Shown: positions 33,641 to 42,646, numbered from the stretch's first letter. The stretch is 64,000 nt of DNA from an uncultured Sulfitobacter sp. (GCF_947499945.1 NZ_CANMQD010000003.1:294120-358119), one strand, 5' to 3'. Program-made: numbers and translations. The notes: a model not told the origin generated them from the sequence alone.

Positions 33641-34708
33641 TTACTGATCATAGTCAAAGCGGACAGTGTCGGTGAGCGGATAACACTGGCAGGTCAGCAC
33701 AAAGCCGTCTGCGACCTCGTTGTCCTCAAGCGCGTGGTTGGTCAGCATCTCGACTTCGCCCTCGGTCACACGGGCACGGCAGGTGGAACAGACGCCCGCC
33801 TTGCAGGCAAAGGGCGCGTCCATCGCATTGTCGAGTGCAGCGTCAAGCAGGCTCATATCGCGGGGCATTTTGAAGCTGCGTGTAGCACCGTCCATCGTGA
33901 CAGTCGCCTCTGTCATCGCTCCTGCAAGGGCGGCATCCGCGGCAATCGCCTGCTTCTTGGCGCGGCCCGGTTGGGAGGAGCCAAAAAGCTCGAACTTGAT
34001 CTGGTCATCCGTTAGGCTGTGCGCCCGCAGCGAGGCGGCAATGCCCAGCATCATCGGCTCAGGTCCGCAGATAAACGCGGTATCCACGGAGGCGATATCA
34101 ATCCAGCGGCTAAAGAGTTGGGCGCATTTCTCCTCGTCCACGCGTCCTGTAAACAGATCAATATCCTGCGCGTCCGCCTCCAACACATGGATCACATTCA
34201 CGCGGCCCATGTAGGTGTTCTTTAGGTCCTCCAACTCGGCGCGGAACATGATCGTGCTCACGGCGCGGTTGGCATAGACAAGGGTAAAGCGAGAGTGTGG
34301 CTCACGGGTGAGCACCGTGCGCATGATGGACAAGACGGGCGTAATGCCGGAACCACCCGCAAACCCAAGATAGTGTCGATGGGCATCGGCGTCTAAGGCC
34401 GTGTGAAACTTGCCCATCGGCGGCATCGCTTCCAGCGTATCACCGACTTTGATCTGGTCATTGGCCCAAGTGGAGAAGGCTCCCCCCTCGACCCGTTTGA
34501 TCCCGACCTGCAAGACGCCATCATCCAGCCCCGCACATATGGAATAACTGCGGCGCAACTCCTCGCCGTCAAATTCACGGCGAAAGGTGAGGTACTGGCC
34601 TTGGACGAAATCGAAGTCCGACCCCTCGGGCGGAGCCAAGCTCACCACGACAGCATCGCGAATGGTTTTATGGACGTCTGTGACCGTAAGCGGATGGAAG
34701 CGGGCCAT
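33641..34708 (-). CDS. paaE: Phenylacetyl-CoA epoxidase reductase subunit PaaE
   Basis: The 355-residue electron-transfer subunit has a FAD domain (LRRSYSICAGLDDGVLQVGI), an NAD(P)-binding domain (LGFAGGSGITPVLSIMRTVL, FICGPEPMMLGI) and a C-terminal plant-type [2Fe-2S] ferredoxin domain (CKAGVCSTCRARV with a distal Cys in LTCQCYP). It supplies electrons from NADPH to the PaaA di-iron centre that epoxidises phenylacetyl-CoA. It lies 8 bp downstream of paaD in the same operon. Confidence 0.95.
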   Translation of the reverse strand: MARFHPLTVTDVHKTIRDAVVVSLAPPEGSDFDFVQGQYLTFRREFDGEELRRSYSICAGLDDGVLQVGIKRVEGGAFSTWANDQIKVGDTLEAMPPMGKFHTALDADAHRHYLGFAGGSGITPVLSIMRTVLTREPHSRFTLVYANRAVSTIMFRAELEDLKNTYMGRVNVIHVLEADAQDIDLFTGRVDEEKCAQLFSRWIDIASVDTAFICGPEPMMLGIAASLRAHSLTDDQIKFELFGSSQPGRAKKQAIAADAALAGAMTEATVTMDGATRSFKMPRDMSLLDAALDNAMDAPFACKAGVCSTCRARVTEGEVEMLTNHALEDNEVADGFVLTCQCYPLTDTVRFDYDQ

Positions 34709-34716
34709 GGGTTACC

Positions 34717-35175
34717 TCAGATACATTTGAAATAGTCGAAAGGCTCAAGGCAGCTGAGACAGCGCCAATGAGCCTTGCAGGGGGTTGAGCCAAACTGGCT
34801 CACGCGTTCTACGTTTGCCGATTGGCAGCGCGGGCATTTGGACGGGCCTCCCGCAGCGGAAGGCGGGGCGATTCCATACTCTTCCAGCTTGGCCGCACCC
34901 TTGGCGCTGAGCCAGTCGGTGGTCCAAGGCGGCGAGAGTTGCTGCTTGAGCCTGATTTTTGTCAGGCCAAGGTCGCGCAAGGCCGTCTCAACATCCAGGT
35001 TGATGATCGAGGTGGCGGGACAGCCCGAATAAGTGGGGGTGATCGCCACCACAACTGTATCGTCCTCCCATGTCACATCACGAATGATGCCCAAATCCAC
35101 AACCGAGATCACGGGGATCTCCGGGTCCGGCACCTCGTCGAGCCACGCCCATATGGTGTCAACGTCAGGTGTCAC
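34717..35175 (-). CDS. paaD: Phenylacetyl-CoA epoxidase maturation protein PaaD
   Basis: The 152-residue protein is a DUF59 domain (WLDEVPDPEIPVISVVDLGI, TPTYSGCPATSIINLDV, LSPPWTTDWLSA) followed by a C-terminal Cys-rich metal-binding module (CPRCQSANV, CKAHWRCLSCLEPF). PaaD is needed for the epoxidase complex, probably for iron-centre maturation. I chose the GTG that overlaps the paaC stop as GTGA. An upstream in-frame ATG at 35208 would add 11 residues and overlap paaC by 37 bp, but it has no ribosome site and the added residues do not look like PaaD. Confidence 0.88.
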   Translation of the reverse strand: MTPDVDTIWAWLDEVPDPEIPVISVVDLGIIRDVTWEDDTVVVAITPTYSGCPATSIINLDVETALRDLGLTKIRLKQQLSPPWTTDWLSAKGAAKLEEYGIAPPSAAGGPSKCPRCQSANVERVSQFGSTPCKAHWRCLSCLEPFDYFKCI

Positions 35176-35930
35176 CAGTTTGCACCCGGATAAGCACGCT
35201 GAAGCCATTGCATTTGGGTCAGAAGGTGACCCAGATGCTCCGTATGCTGACGACCTGTGCGCCCGCCTTTGTGGGCGAAATCATCTTGGGGGATCGCAAG
35301 GGTCGCTTCGGTCAGCGTGTCACTGACCAGCGCTATCCATGTGTCACGCAGGCTTATGGGATCGGGGATCACACCCGCCGCTGCCATCTCGGCATCTATC
35401 GCGTCACACTCGAACATCTCGCCCGTAAACGGCCAGAGCAGGTTGAGGCCATTCTGCATGAACTCATGGCTCTCGGGGGTGCCATCACCCAAAGCGATCA
35501 CCGTCTCGGCAGAGCGTTCGAAATGATAGGTCGCTTCTTTCACCGCCTTCGCCGCAATCTCGGCAATGCGCGGATTGGTGGAATCCTTGAGGGCCGTGAG
35601 CAGGGTGCGGTGATAGGCGTCAAACAGAAACTGGCGCATCATGGTGTGGCCGAAGTCGAGGTTAGGACGCTCCACCATCAGGATATTGCGGAAATCCCAA
35701 ACATCGCGCAGCATCGCCAGATCATCGGCGGAACGGCCCTCATTCTCGATTTCCGCCGCATAGCCCAGCCACATCTGCGTTTGGCCAATCAGGTCCAGCG
35801 CGGTGTTCGCCAGTGCGATATCTTCCTCCAGAACAGGTGCCTTGCCGCACCACTCCGAAACGCGGTGCCCAAGCACAAGTGTATTATCCCCCAGCCGCAG
35901 CAGGGTCTGAAAAAGTGCAGCATTACTCAT
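35172..35930 (-). CDS. paaC: Phenylacetyl-CoA epoxidase structural subunit PaaC
   Basis: The 252-residue subunit is a ferritin-like helical protein. Motifs include LGDNTLVLGHRVSEWCGKAP, LANTALDLIGQTQMWLGYAAEIE, MVERPNLDFGHTMMRQFLFD and KEATYHFERSAETVIALGDGT. It forms the structural heterodimer with PaaA and lacks a functional di-iron centre in characterised enzymes. Its start shares one base with the paaB stop and its stop overlaps the paaD GTG, so translation is tightly coupled. Confidence 0.94.
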   Translation of the reverse strand: MSNAALFQTLLRLGDNTLVLGHRVSEWCGKAPVLEEDIALANTALDLIGQTQMWLGYAAEIENEGRSADDLAMLRDVWDFRNILMVERPNLDFGHTMMRQFLFDAYHRTLLTALKDSTNPRIAEIAAKAVKEATYHFERSAETVIALGDGTPESHEFMQNGLNLLWPFTGEMFECDAIDAEMAAAGVIPDPISLRDTWIALVSDTLTEATLAIPQDDFAHKGGRTGRQHTEHLGHLLTQMQWLQRAYPGANW

Positions 35931-36244
35931 TACATATGGCCCACTTCGTCAGGCACATCAAAGAAGGTGGGGTGGCGATAAACCTTGTCGTTGGAGGGAT
36001 CATACAGCGCCTCCTTGTCACCGGGGGCGGAGGCATGGATCGCCTCGGCCTCAACAACCCAGATGCTCACGCCCTCATTGCGGCGGGTATAGACATCGCG
36101 CGCGTTCTTGATCGCCATTTCGGCGTCAGGTGCATGGAGCGAGCCTACATGGCGGTGGCTTAGGCCGTGCTGGCCACGAATGAAAACTTCAAAGAGAGGC
36201 CATTCACCTGTGCGTTTGGGTGGGGTTGTGGCTTGGTCGGTCAT
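35930..36244 (-). CDS. paaB: Phenylacetyl-CoA epoxidase subunit PaaB
   Basis: The 104-residue protein matches PaaB: WPLFEVFIRGQHGLSHRHVG, LHAPDAEMAIKNARDVYTRR, GVSIWVVEAEAI and a C-terminal YRHPTFFDVPDEVGHM. PaaB bridges PaaAC units in the multicomponent monooxygenase. The ATG follows a ribosome-site-like stretch 6 bp after the DUF3291 stop. Open frame continues upstream but is not PaaB-like. Confidence 0.94.
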   Translation of the reverse strand: MTDQATTPPKRTGEWPLFEVFIRGQHGLSHRHVGSLHAPDAEMAIKNARDVYTRRNEGVSIWVVEAEAIHASAPGDKEALYDPSNDKVYRHPTFFDVPDEVGHM

Positions 36245-36249
36245 ATCGG

Positions 36250-36714
36250 TTACTCCGCTGCTGTGGCGCATCGACGCCATTGGGATGCGTCTATGGCGTC
36301 CCAGCCAAACGCTTGCTCGGTTGAGCCGTTGGCCTGAAGGTGGTGCAGGCGGTCCATCGCCTCCGCAATATCTGGAATGTGGCCCTCGACGATATGCCAC
36401 ATGACAAAATGCGGCTGTTTCATCGGGACAAACCACGACTCGCCCTTTTCGTAAAAGCGGGCGTGGACCGTGTTGAATACGTAGTGCCCGAGGGAGCTAA
36501 CATCGGTCCACACAGACATGTTGGCGATCATATCTGTATCGCCGGGAACCGAAATGTCGGTGGCGTTGCCGCTGTCTGATTGCATCCGCCAGACGAAGCC
36601 TGGGCTTCGCTCTGCCAGCACGTTGATGCGCTCAAGGTTGTCCATGAACTCGGCCATGCGGGCGTCGTCCGTAGGGTGTCGGGCATATCCGACGTTGAGT
36701 TGGGCAAGATTCAT
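36250..36714 (-). CDS. DUF3291 protein inside the paa operon
   Basis: The 154-residue protein matches DUF3291: [20 protein letters not shown], the [16 protein letters not shown] strand, [32 protein letters not shown] and [20 protein letters not shown]. It looks like a dimeric alpha/beta-barrel (ferredoxin-like, ABM-related) fold with conserved His, Trp and Tyr that could bind a small aromatic compound. It overlaps paaA by ATGA and lies 6 bp before paaB, so it is an integral part of the operon. It is not one of the standard Paa proteins and its function is unknown; detoxifying or guiding an unstable epoxide/oxepin intermediate is speculation. Confidence 0.82.
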   Translation of the reverse strand: MNLAQLNVGYARHPTDDARMAEFMDNLERINVLAERSPGFVWRMQSDSGNATDISVPGDTDMIANMSVWTDVSSLGHYVFNTVHARFYEKGESWFVPMKQPHFVMWHIVEGHIPDIAEAMDRLHHLQANGSTEQAFGWDAIDASQWRRCATAAE

Positions 36715-37703
36715 TCCGCAGCCAACCTTGTCGCGCGCTTCTTTGCGGCGTGGGCCAGCATGCCCTCGCGCACCCATGCACCGTCTTCCCATGCAGATTT
36801 GCGGGTTTGCAGGCGTTCCTGGTTGCAGGGGCCATTGCCGCGCAGCACGTCAAAGAATTCGGTCCAGTCCGGCTGGGCAAAGTCGTAGCCACCTTTTTCC
36901 TCGTTCCATTTGATCGTCTCGTCAGGGATGGTGAGGCCGAGGTATTCTGCCTGTGGCACGGTCTGGTCCACGAATTTCTGGCGCAGCTCGTCATTGCCGT
37001 TCATCTTGATCTTCCACGCCATGCTCTGCACGGAATGCACAGAGTCCTCATCCGAGGGACCGAACATCATCAGGGACGGGAACCACATGCGGTTAAGGGC
37101 ATCTTGGGCCATCTTCTTTTGCGCTGCTGTGCCGTTCACCATTTTCATCATGATGTCGAAGCCCTGGCGTTGGTGGAACGACTCTTCCTTGCAAATTCGC
37201 ACCATCGCGCGGGCATAGGGGCCGTATGATGTGCGTTGTAGCGGCACTTGGTTCATGATCGCGGCACCGTCCACCAGCCAGCCCACAGCACCCATATCGG
37301 CCCATGTGAGGGTAGGGTAGTTGAAGATGGAAGAGTATTTCATCCGACCCTCATGCAGCGCTTCGTACATTTCGTCGCGGGTGATACCAAGCGTTTCCGC
37401 GGCGCAATAGAGGTAGAGGCCGTGACCTGCTTCATCCTGCACTTTGGCTAGCAGGATTGCCTTGCGCTCCAGTGTGGGCGCGCGGGTAATCCAATTGCCT
37501 TCCGGCAGTTGCCCCACCACTTCGGAGTGGGCGTGCTGGCCAATCTGGCGGATCAGGTTCTTGCGGTAGCCGTCGGGCATCCAGTCTTTCGGTTCGATCT
37601 TGCCGCCTGCATTGATCCGCTCCTGAAAGGCGCGTTCCTGCGGGTCCATCTCGTCAAGGGTTTTGACGCCCTTGCCTGTGGATTGAATCATCTGTGCATA
37701 CAT
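36711..37703 (-). CDS. paaA: Phenylacetyl-CoA epoxidase catalytic subunit PaaA
   Basis: The 330-residue catalytic subunit is a ferritin-like di-iron protein. The helices with iron ligands include [20 protein letters not shown] (ExxH) and [20 protein letters not shown] (ExxxxH-type). [20 protein letters not shown] is typical of PaaA. It forms phenylacetyl-CoA 1,2-epoxide using O2. The ATG at 37703 has AAAGGA upstream; an in-frame TTG a few codons earlier is less likely. Confidence 0.95.
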   Translation of the reverse strand: MYAQMIQSTGKGVKTLDEMDPQERAFQERINAGGKIEPKDWMPDGYRKNLIRQIGQHAHSEVVGQLPEGNWITRAPTLERKAILLAKVQDEAGHGLYLYCAAETLGITRDEMYEALHEGRMKYSSIFNYPTLTWADMGAVGWLVDGAAIMNQVPLQRTSYGPYARAMVRICKEESFHQRQGFDIMMKMVNGTAAQKKMAQDALNRMWFPSLMMFGPSDEDSVHSVQSMAWKIKMNGNDELRQKFVDQTVPQAEYLGLTIPDETIKWNEEKGGYDFAQPDWTEFFDVLRGNGPCNQERLQTRKSAWEDGAWVREGMLAHAAKKRATRLAAE

Positions 37704-37736
37704 CAGTTCAGGTCCTTTCAAGAATGAGTAAATTCA

Positions 37737-38945
37737 TTAGTCTGCGCGCTCTAGTATGATCGCGACACCTTGGCCTACGCCCACACACATGGTGCAGAGC
37801 GCATAGCGGCCTTGGGTACGCTGGAGTTGGTAGGCGGCCGTCAGCACAAGGCGTGCGCCAGACATGCCAAGGGGGTGGCCGATGGCGATGGCGCCGCCAT
37901 TTGCGTTCACATGGGGTGCATCATCAGCGACACCAAGCGCACGTAGTGTTGCGATGCCTTGTGAGGCAAACGCCTCATTGAGTTCGATAACGTCCATCTG
38001 GTCAATGGTCAGGCCTGCACGCTTGAGCACTTTTTCGGCGGCTGGAATGGGGCCAATGCCCATTACGCGCGGGGCAACCCCTGCGGCGCACATGGCCACC
38101 ACACGCGCCATAGGCTTAAGGCCATGCTGGCTTGCCGCAGCCTCGGACGCGATAAGCATCGCCGCCGCACCGTCATTCACGCCAGAGGCATTGCCCGCGG
38201 TTACAGTCTTGTCCGTGCCATTGATACCGCGCAGTTTGGCCAAACCGGCTGCGTCTGTTTGCGGGCGGGGGTGTTCATCTTTATCAACGACCACTGCATC
38301 GCCTTTGCGCTGTGGGATAGTGACGGGCACGATCTCCTCTGCAAAGACACCTGCCGCATCCGCAGCAGCCCAACGCGCTTGAGAGCGCAGCGCGAAGGCA
38401 TCCTGATCCGCGCGGCTCACGCCATGGTCTTCGGCCACGTTATCGGCAGTCTCGGGCATGGATTCGACGCCGTACATCTCTTTCATCTTCTTATTCACAA
38501 ACCGCCAACCGATGGTCGTATCGTAAACAGCATTGGCGCGGCTAAACGCTGTCTCGGCTTTGGGCATGACAAACGGGGCGCGGCTCATACTCTCCACACC
38601 ACCTGCAATGGCGAGGTCCATGTCCCCTGCACGAATTGCACGGGCAGCTTGGCCCACTGCATCAAGGCCCGAAGCGCAGAGGCGGTTCACCGTTATCCCG
38701 GGAACATCAACAGGTAGACCTGCGAGCAGGGCAGCCATGCGTGCGACGTTTCGGTTATCTTCGCCTGCCTGATTGGCGCAGCCCATGACCACATCGTCCA
38801 CACGCTCCCAATCGACATCTGCATTCCGCGTCATCAAAGCCGCCAGAGGTGCAGCAGCCAGATCATCCGTGCGTACAGACGACAGCGCACCGCCAAACCG
38901 CCCGATAGGGGTCCGGACAGCGTCGCAGATAAAGGCGTCAGTCAT
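37737..38945 (-). CDS. paaJ: 3-oxoadipyl-CoA/3-oxo-5,6-dehydrosuberyl-CoA thiolase
   Basis: The 402-residue thiolase has the acyl-enzyme Cys in VNRLCASGLDAVGQAA, the GGVESMSRAPFVMPKAE signature, NEAFASQGIA, the His of NANGGAIAIGHPLGMSGAR and the second Cys of LCTMCVGVGQG. The length and the RAPFV motif suit PaaJ/PcaF rather than a general acetyl-CoA acetyltransferase. In this pathway it cleaves 3-oxo-dehydrosuberyl-CoA and 3-oxoadipyl-CoA. It is the promoter-proximal gene of the paa operon, so pcaF naming is the main alternative. Confidence 0.9.
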   Translation of the reverse strand: MTDAFICDAVRTPIGRFGGALSSVRTDDLAAAPLAALMTRNADVDWERVDDVVMGCANQAGEDNRNVARMAALLAGLPVDVPGITVNRLCASGLDAVGQAARAIRAGDMDLAIAGGVESMSRAPFVMPKAETAFSRANAVYDTTIGWRFVNKKMKEMYGVESMPETADNVAEDHGVSRADQDAFALRSQARWAAADAAGVFAEEIVPVTIPQRKGDAVVVDKDEHPRPQTDAAGLAKLRGINGTDKTVTAGNASGVNDGAAAMLIASEAAASQHGLKPMARVVAMCAAGVAPRVMGIGPIPAAEKVLKRAGLTIDQMDVIELNEAFASQGIATLRALGVADDAPHVNANGGAIAIGHPLGMSGARLVLTAAYQLQRTQGRYALCTMCVGVGQGVAIILERAD

Positions 38946-39277
38946 GAAAGTTCTCCCGAATTAAAGTCCTAAGTGTGATAATAGCGTGCGAACACCGCCC
39001 AATCAACATTTATGTTACTCAGCGACGCTCTTATTGATGTATTTGGTAACGCAATTGCTGGATATTGCCGCGCTAGGTCAAATTTCCGTCAAAGACACCT
39101 CAATCCGCAGTTGCCGAGGGTGGGGGTTCGCGCCATGTTAGAGAAAACCGCCCTGCGAACGGGGCTACCATTGAAACAGGCGGGCAGGGACACCACATCT
39201 CTACCCATACAGGAAACGGCCCAAACGTTGCCTCATTGAGGGACTAAAGCCGTTTTGCCAAGATTAAGGAACTGAGC
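38946..39277. other. Divergent promoter region between paa operon and lon
   Basis: No gene is visible in these 332 bp. They must hold the promoters of the paa operon (leftward) and lon (rightward). AACATTTATGTT at about 39007 is a small imperfect palindrome and the only repeat that stood out. I could not identify a PaaR- or RpoH-type site with confidence. Confidence 0.5.
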
Positions 39278-41689
39278 ATGCAAGAGCCTCTGAACGCGAG
39301 CTATCCCGTACTTCCGCTGCGTGATATTGTCGTATTTCCCCATATGATCGTACCGCTTTTTGTGGGCCGCGACAAATCCGTACGCGCTCTCGAAGAAGTC
39401 ATGGCCGACGACAAACAGATTCTGCTATCGAGCCAGATCGACCCCGGCATTGATGATCCCGACAGCGACGGCATCTTTAAGGCGGGTGTGCTGGCCAATG
39501 TGCTGCAACTGCTGAAACTGCCCGACGGCACCGTAAAGGTGCTGGTTGAGGGGCAGGCGCGTGTACGCATCACCGAATACCTTGAGAATGACAATTTCTT
39601 TGAAGCGCGTGCCGAGTATCTCACCGAGATGCCGGGCGACGCGGCCACCACGGAAGCGCTGTTGCGTACTGTGGGCGAAGAGTTCTCACGCTATGCCAAG
39701 GTCAAAAAGAACGTGCCCGAAGAAGCCCTTACCGCTGTGGGGGAGGCGACTGATCCTGCGCGTCTGGCAGACCTCGTTGCGGGGCACCTCGGGATTGAAG
39801 TCAATCAAAAGCAAGATCTGCTTGAAACGCTGAGCGTGTCTGACCGTCTCGAGAAGGTCTATGGCTTGATGCAGGGCGAACTCTCCGTCTTGCAGGTTGA
39901 GAAGAAGATCAAGACGCGTGTCAAAACGCAGATGGAAAAGACACAGCGCGAATACTATTTGAATGAGCAAATGAAGGCCATTCAGAATGAATTGGGTGAT
40001 GGCGAGGACGGCAAGAACGAAGTTGTCGAGCTCGAAGAGCGTGTTGCCGCTACCAAGCTGAGCAAAGAGGCCCGCGAGAAGGCGGACGCCGAGATCAAAA
40101 AGCTCAAGAACATGAGCCCGATGTCTGCTGAAGCGACTGTTGTGCGCAACTACCTCGACTGGATGCTTTCCATCCCGTGGGGCGTGAAGTCGCGCGTTAA
40201 GAAGGACTTGGGCAAGGCCGAGGCCGTTCTTGATGCCGATCACTATGGCCTTGAAAAGGTTAAGGAACGCATTGTCGAATACCTTGCGGTTCAGCAACGC
40301 TCGACCAAGCTGAAGGGGCCAATCATGTGCCTCGTCGGCCCTCCAGGTGTGGGTAAAACCTCGCTTGGTAAATCTGTCGCGAAGGCGACGGGGCGTGAAT
40401 TCATCCGCATCTCCCTTGGGGGCGTGCGCGACGAATCCGAGATCCGTGGCCACCGCCGCACCTATATCGGCTCTATGCCCGGTAAGATCATTCAGGCGCT
40501 GAAAAAGGCGAAAACCACGAACCCGCTTATCCTGCTCGACGAGATCGACAAGATGGGTCAGGACTTCCGTGGTGATCCGGCCTCTGCGATGCTGGAAGTG
40601 CTTGATCCCGAACAGAACTCCACATTTGTGGATCACTATCTGGAGGTCGAATATGATCTTTCGAACGTGATGTTCCTGACCACATCTAACAGCTACAACA
40701 TGCCCGGCCCGCTGCTGGACCGCATGGAGATCATTCCGCTGTCGGGCTATACCGAGGACGAAAAACGCGAGATTGCCAAACAGCATCTGGTGGCCAAGCA
40801 GATCAAGAACCACGGCTTGAAGGCCAAGGAGTTCAAGATCGAGGACAGTGCTTTGACGGGCATGATCCGCTACTACACCCGCGAGGCGGGCGTGCGGAAC
40901 CTTGAGCGCGAGATCGCAAAGGTGGCGCGTAAGTCATTGACCAAGATCGTGCGCAAAGAAGTCGATAGCGTCACTGTCACAGGTGATAACCTGCACGAGT
41001 TCCTTGGCGTGCAAAAGCACCGCTACGGTCTGGCCGAGCTGGAAGACCAGATCGGTGTGGTAACGGGGCTTGCCTATACGTCCGTGGGCGGGGAGCTTCT
41101 GCACATTGAAGCACTGCGTCTGCCGGGTAAGGGTCGTATGAAAACAACGGGTAAGCTGGGAGATGTGATGAAGGAATCCATCGACGCAGCAAGCTCTTAC
41201 GTGCGGTCGATTTCGCCTCAGATCGGGGTAAAACCGCCAGTTTTCGATACCATCGATATCCACGTGCACGTACCTGATGGCGCGACGCCAAAGGATGGGC
41301 CAAGTGCGGGTTTGGCTATGGTCACGTCGATCGTGTCCGTCTTGACTAAAATCCCGGTGCGTAGGGACATCGCCATGACGGGCGAAGTTTCCCTGCGTGG
41401 GAACGCGATGCCGATTGGGGGTTTGAAAGAAAAACTTCTGGCCGCGTTGCGGGGCGGAATCAAAACGGTTCTGATTCCCAAGGAGAACGAAAAGGATATG
41501 GCTGATATTCCTGACAACGTGAAAGAAGGGTTGACGATCATCCCTGTGAGCCACGTTTCAGAAGTGTTGGAGCATGCCTTGGTGCGCAAACCCGATCCGG
41601 TTGAGTGGGATGAGGCGGCTGAAGAAGCGGCAGCTGCCGCTGCGCTGGCTGCTCGTTTGGGCTCAGGGGATGCTGCGACGGCACATTAA
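39278..41689 (+). CDS. lon: ATP-dependent protease Lon
   Basis: The 803-residue Lon protease has the N-terminal substrate-binding domain (LPLRDIVVFPHMIVPLFVGR), a coiled-coil linker (YYLNEQMKAIQNELG), the AAA+ domain (Walker A GPPGVGKT at 354-361, Walker B ILLDEIDK) and the C-terminal protease. Catalytic Ser676 lies in DGPSAGLAM with its partner Lys in GGLKEKLLAAL. It degrades misfolded and regulatory proteins in the cytoplasm. AAGGA precedes the ATG. The protein ends in an Ala/Glu-rich tail and a strong terminator follows. Confidence 0.98.
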   Translation: MQEPLNASYPVLPLRDIVVFPHMIVPLFVGRDKSVRALEEVMADDKQILLSSQIDPGIDDPDSDGIFKAGVLANVLQLLKLPDGTVKVLVEGQARVRITEYLENDNFFEARAEYLTEMPGDAATTEALLRTVGEEFSRYAKVKKNVPEEALTAVGEATDPARLADLVAGHLGIEVNQKQDLLETLSVSDRLEKVYGLMQGELSVLQVEKKIKTRVKTQMEKTQREYYLNEQMKAIQNELGDGEDGKNEVVELEERVAATKLSKEAREKADAEIKKLKNMSPMSAEATVVRNYLDWMLSIPWGVKSRVKKDLGKAEAVLDADHYGLEKVKERIVEYLAVQQRSTKLKGPIMCLVGPPGVGKTSLGKSVAKATGREFIRISLGGVRDESEIRGHRRTYIGSMPGKIIQALKKAKTTNPLILLDEIDKMGQDFRGDPASAMLEVLDPEQNSTFVDHYLEVEYDLSNVMFLTTSNSYNMPGPLLDRMEIIPLSGYTEDEKREIAKQHLVAKQIKNHGLKAKEFKIEDSALTGMIRYYTREAGVRNLEREIAKVARKSLTKIVRKEVDSVTVTGDNLHEFLGVQKHRYGLAELEDQIGVVTGLAYTSVGGELLHIEALRLPGKGRMKTTGKLGDVMKESIDAASSYVRSISPQIGVKPPVFDTIDIHVHVPDGATPKDGPSAGLAMVTSIVSVLTKIPVRRDIAMTGEVSLRGNAMPIGGLKEKLLAALRGGIKTVLIPKENEKDMADIPDNVKEGLTIIPVSHVSEVLEHALVRKPDPVEWDEAAEEAAAAAALAARLGSGDAATAH

Positions 41690-41714
41690 GTCCGCAGTCT
41701 ACCTCGTTGAAATT

Positions 41715-41747
41715 AAAAGACCCCGCAGGCAGCTGCGGGGTCTTTTT
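41715..41747 (+). terminator. Intrinsic terminator of lon
   Basis: A 14-bp stem AAAAGACCCCGCAG / CTGCGGGGTCTTTT with a GCAG loop ends in a T-run, 26 nt after the lon stop. It also reads as a terminator for the opposite strand. Confidence 0.95.
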
Positions 41748-41785
41748 GGTGTTAAAACAAGATCTGCTGGTATTGCGCGTCTGAC

Positions 41786-41965
41786 TTAGTCGAGTACGGG
41801 GATCATCAGCAAAAGTGCAAGCAAGGCAACAGTAACTGTGCCGCTGCTGGAGCTGGATGCTTCGTGTACGATCAGCGGCGCTTCGATGATCGGATCGGCC
41901 AAGGAGCCAGCTGTGGCAGTTGTTGTAAATGCGACAAAGGCCGCCAGTGTCATTATGGACTTCAT
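41786..41965 (-). CDS. 59-residue exported small membrane protein
   Basis: Reading the minus strand gives a compact gene: GGGGG five nt before an ATG, 59 codons and TAA. The product has a signal peptide (MKSIMTLAAFVAFTTTATAG), a short loop (SLADPIIEAPLIVHEA), a run of five Ser with SSG, and a C-terminal hydrophobic segment (TVTVALLALLLMIPV) ending in LD. Small proteins of this plan (signal, ADPIxEAP-like loop, Ser stretch, one membrane helix) occur in Rhodobacterales from memory; no function is assigned. It should sit in the inner membrane with the loop in the periplasm. It is convergent with lon. Confidence 0.75.
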   Translation of the reverse strand: MKSIMTLAAFVAFTTTATAGSLADPIIEAPLIVHEASSSSSGTVTVALLALLLMIPVLD

Positions 41966-42102
41966 TCTATCCCCCAGTTTGTGTTGACGTGTTTATGTCA
42001 CGCTAAATGTAGTTATCATCAAGCCTGACTGGATTTTCAAGCCCGTCTGCGGTAGGGATAAAAGAAAACAATTCAAAATCGAGCAACAGAGCAGGGATAC
42101 CC

Positions 42103-42561
42103 ATGCCAACTTCATCAAAATCACTACCTAAAACCATTGCACCAAAACCAAAATCCAAAGGTCCAGTCGCGGAGCCCGTCAGCAAAGTGGACACGTCGAC
42201 GGCGCCCAAAACTGATATTGCCGCACCTTCAGTGGTCGAGAAGCTTTCTCCTGTGGTAGTTAGTAACGAATTGAAAAAGAAAGAGCTTTTCGATTTGGTT
42301 GTGGCGCGTTCAGGAATGAAGAAGAAGGATGTGAAGCCTGTGGTTGAGGCCATGCTCGGCGTGTTGGGCGATGTGTTGGCTGAGCAACGTGAATTGAACC
42401 TGCAACCGCTTGGAAAGTTGAAGGTCCAGCGGGCCAAGGAATTGCCTGACGGTCGTGCACTTGTGCTTAAGCTGCGCCAGAAGTCGGCCCATTTGAATGC
42501 AGCAGCTGCGGCGGCCGTTCCCGGTGCGGTACCTAAGCCACCTATGCCAACAGTAGACTAA
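42103..42561 (+). CDS. HU-family DNA-binding protein with N-terminal tail
   Basis: Residues about 55-135 match the HU/IHF fold: LKKKELFDLVVARSGMKKKD, VKPVVEAMLGVLGDVLAEQ and RELNLQPLGKLKVQRAKELP, in which the short turn replaces the usual GFGxF motif. About 54 extra residues rich in Pro, Lys, Ser and Ala precede it, and an Ala/Pro-rich tail (AAAAAAVPGAVPKPPMP) follows. It is therefore longer (152) than canonical HU (about 90). It probably binds DNA as a nucleoid protein, with the basic tail adding contacts. It stands alone. Confidence 0.85.
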   Translation: MPTSSKSLPKTIAPKPKSKGPVAEPVSKVDTSTAPKTDIAAPSVVEKLSPVVVSNELKKKELFDLVVARSGMKKKDVKPVVEAMLGVLGDVLAEQRELNLQPLGKLKVQRAKELPDGRALVLKLRQKSAHLNAAAAAAVPGAVPKPPMPTVD

Positions 42562-42569
42562 ATGCAGCA

Positions 42570-42602
42570 GGTTATGCGCGGTTCATCTTGCTGCGCATAA
42601 CC
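42570..42602 (+). terminator. Stem-loop after the HU-like gene
   Basis: A perfect 10-bp stem (GGTTATGCGC / GCGCATAACC) with a 13-nt loop begins 8 nt after the stop codon. No T-run follows, so it is a weak terminator or 3'-end stabiliser. Confidence 0.55.
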
Positions 42603-42616
42603 GCAAAATTGGTATT

Positions 42617-42646
42617 ATGGATCAGGAGTATCTCAGCCTGATCCAT
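42617..42646 (+). other. Second perfect stem-loop, 14 nt further on
   Basis: ATGGATCAGG / CCTGATCCAT, 10-bp perfect arms with a 10-nt loop. Its closeness to the previous stem-loop makes a tandem structure in the HU-phosphatase spacer. Function unknown. Confidence 0.5.

Noticed and set aside
39171-39200. TTGAAA ... CCACATCT as a heat-shock (RpoH) promoter of lon
   Set aside because: Spacing is longer than expected and the -10 match is poor, so it is not reported as a promoter.
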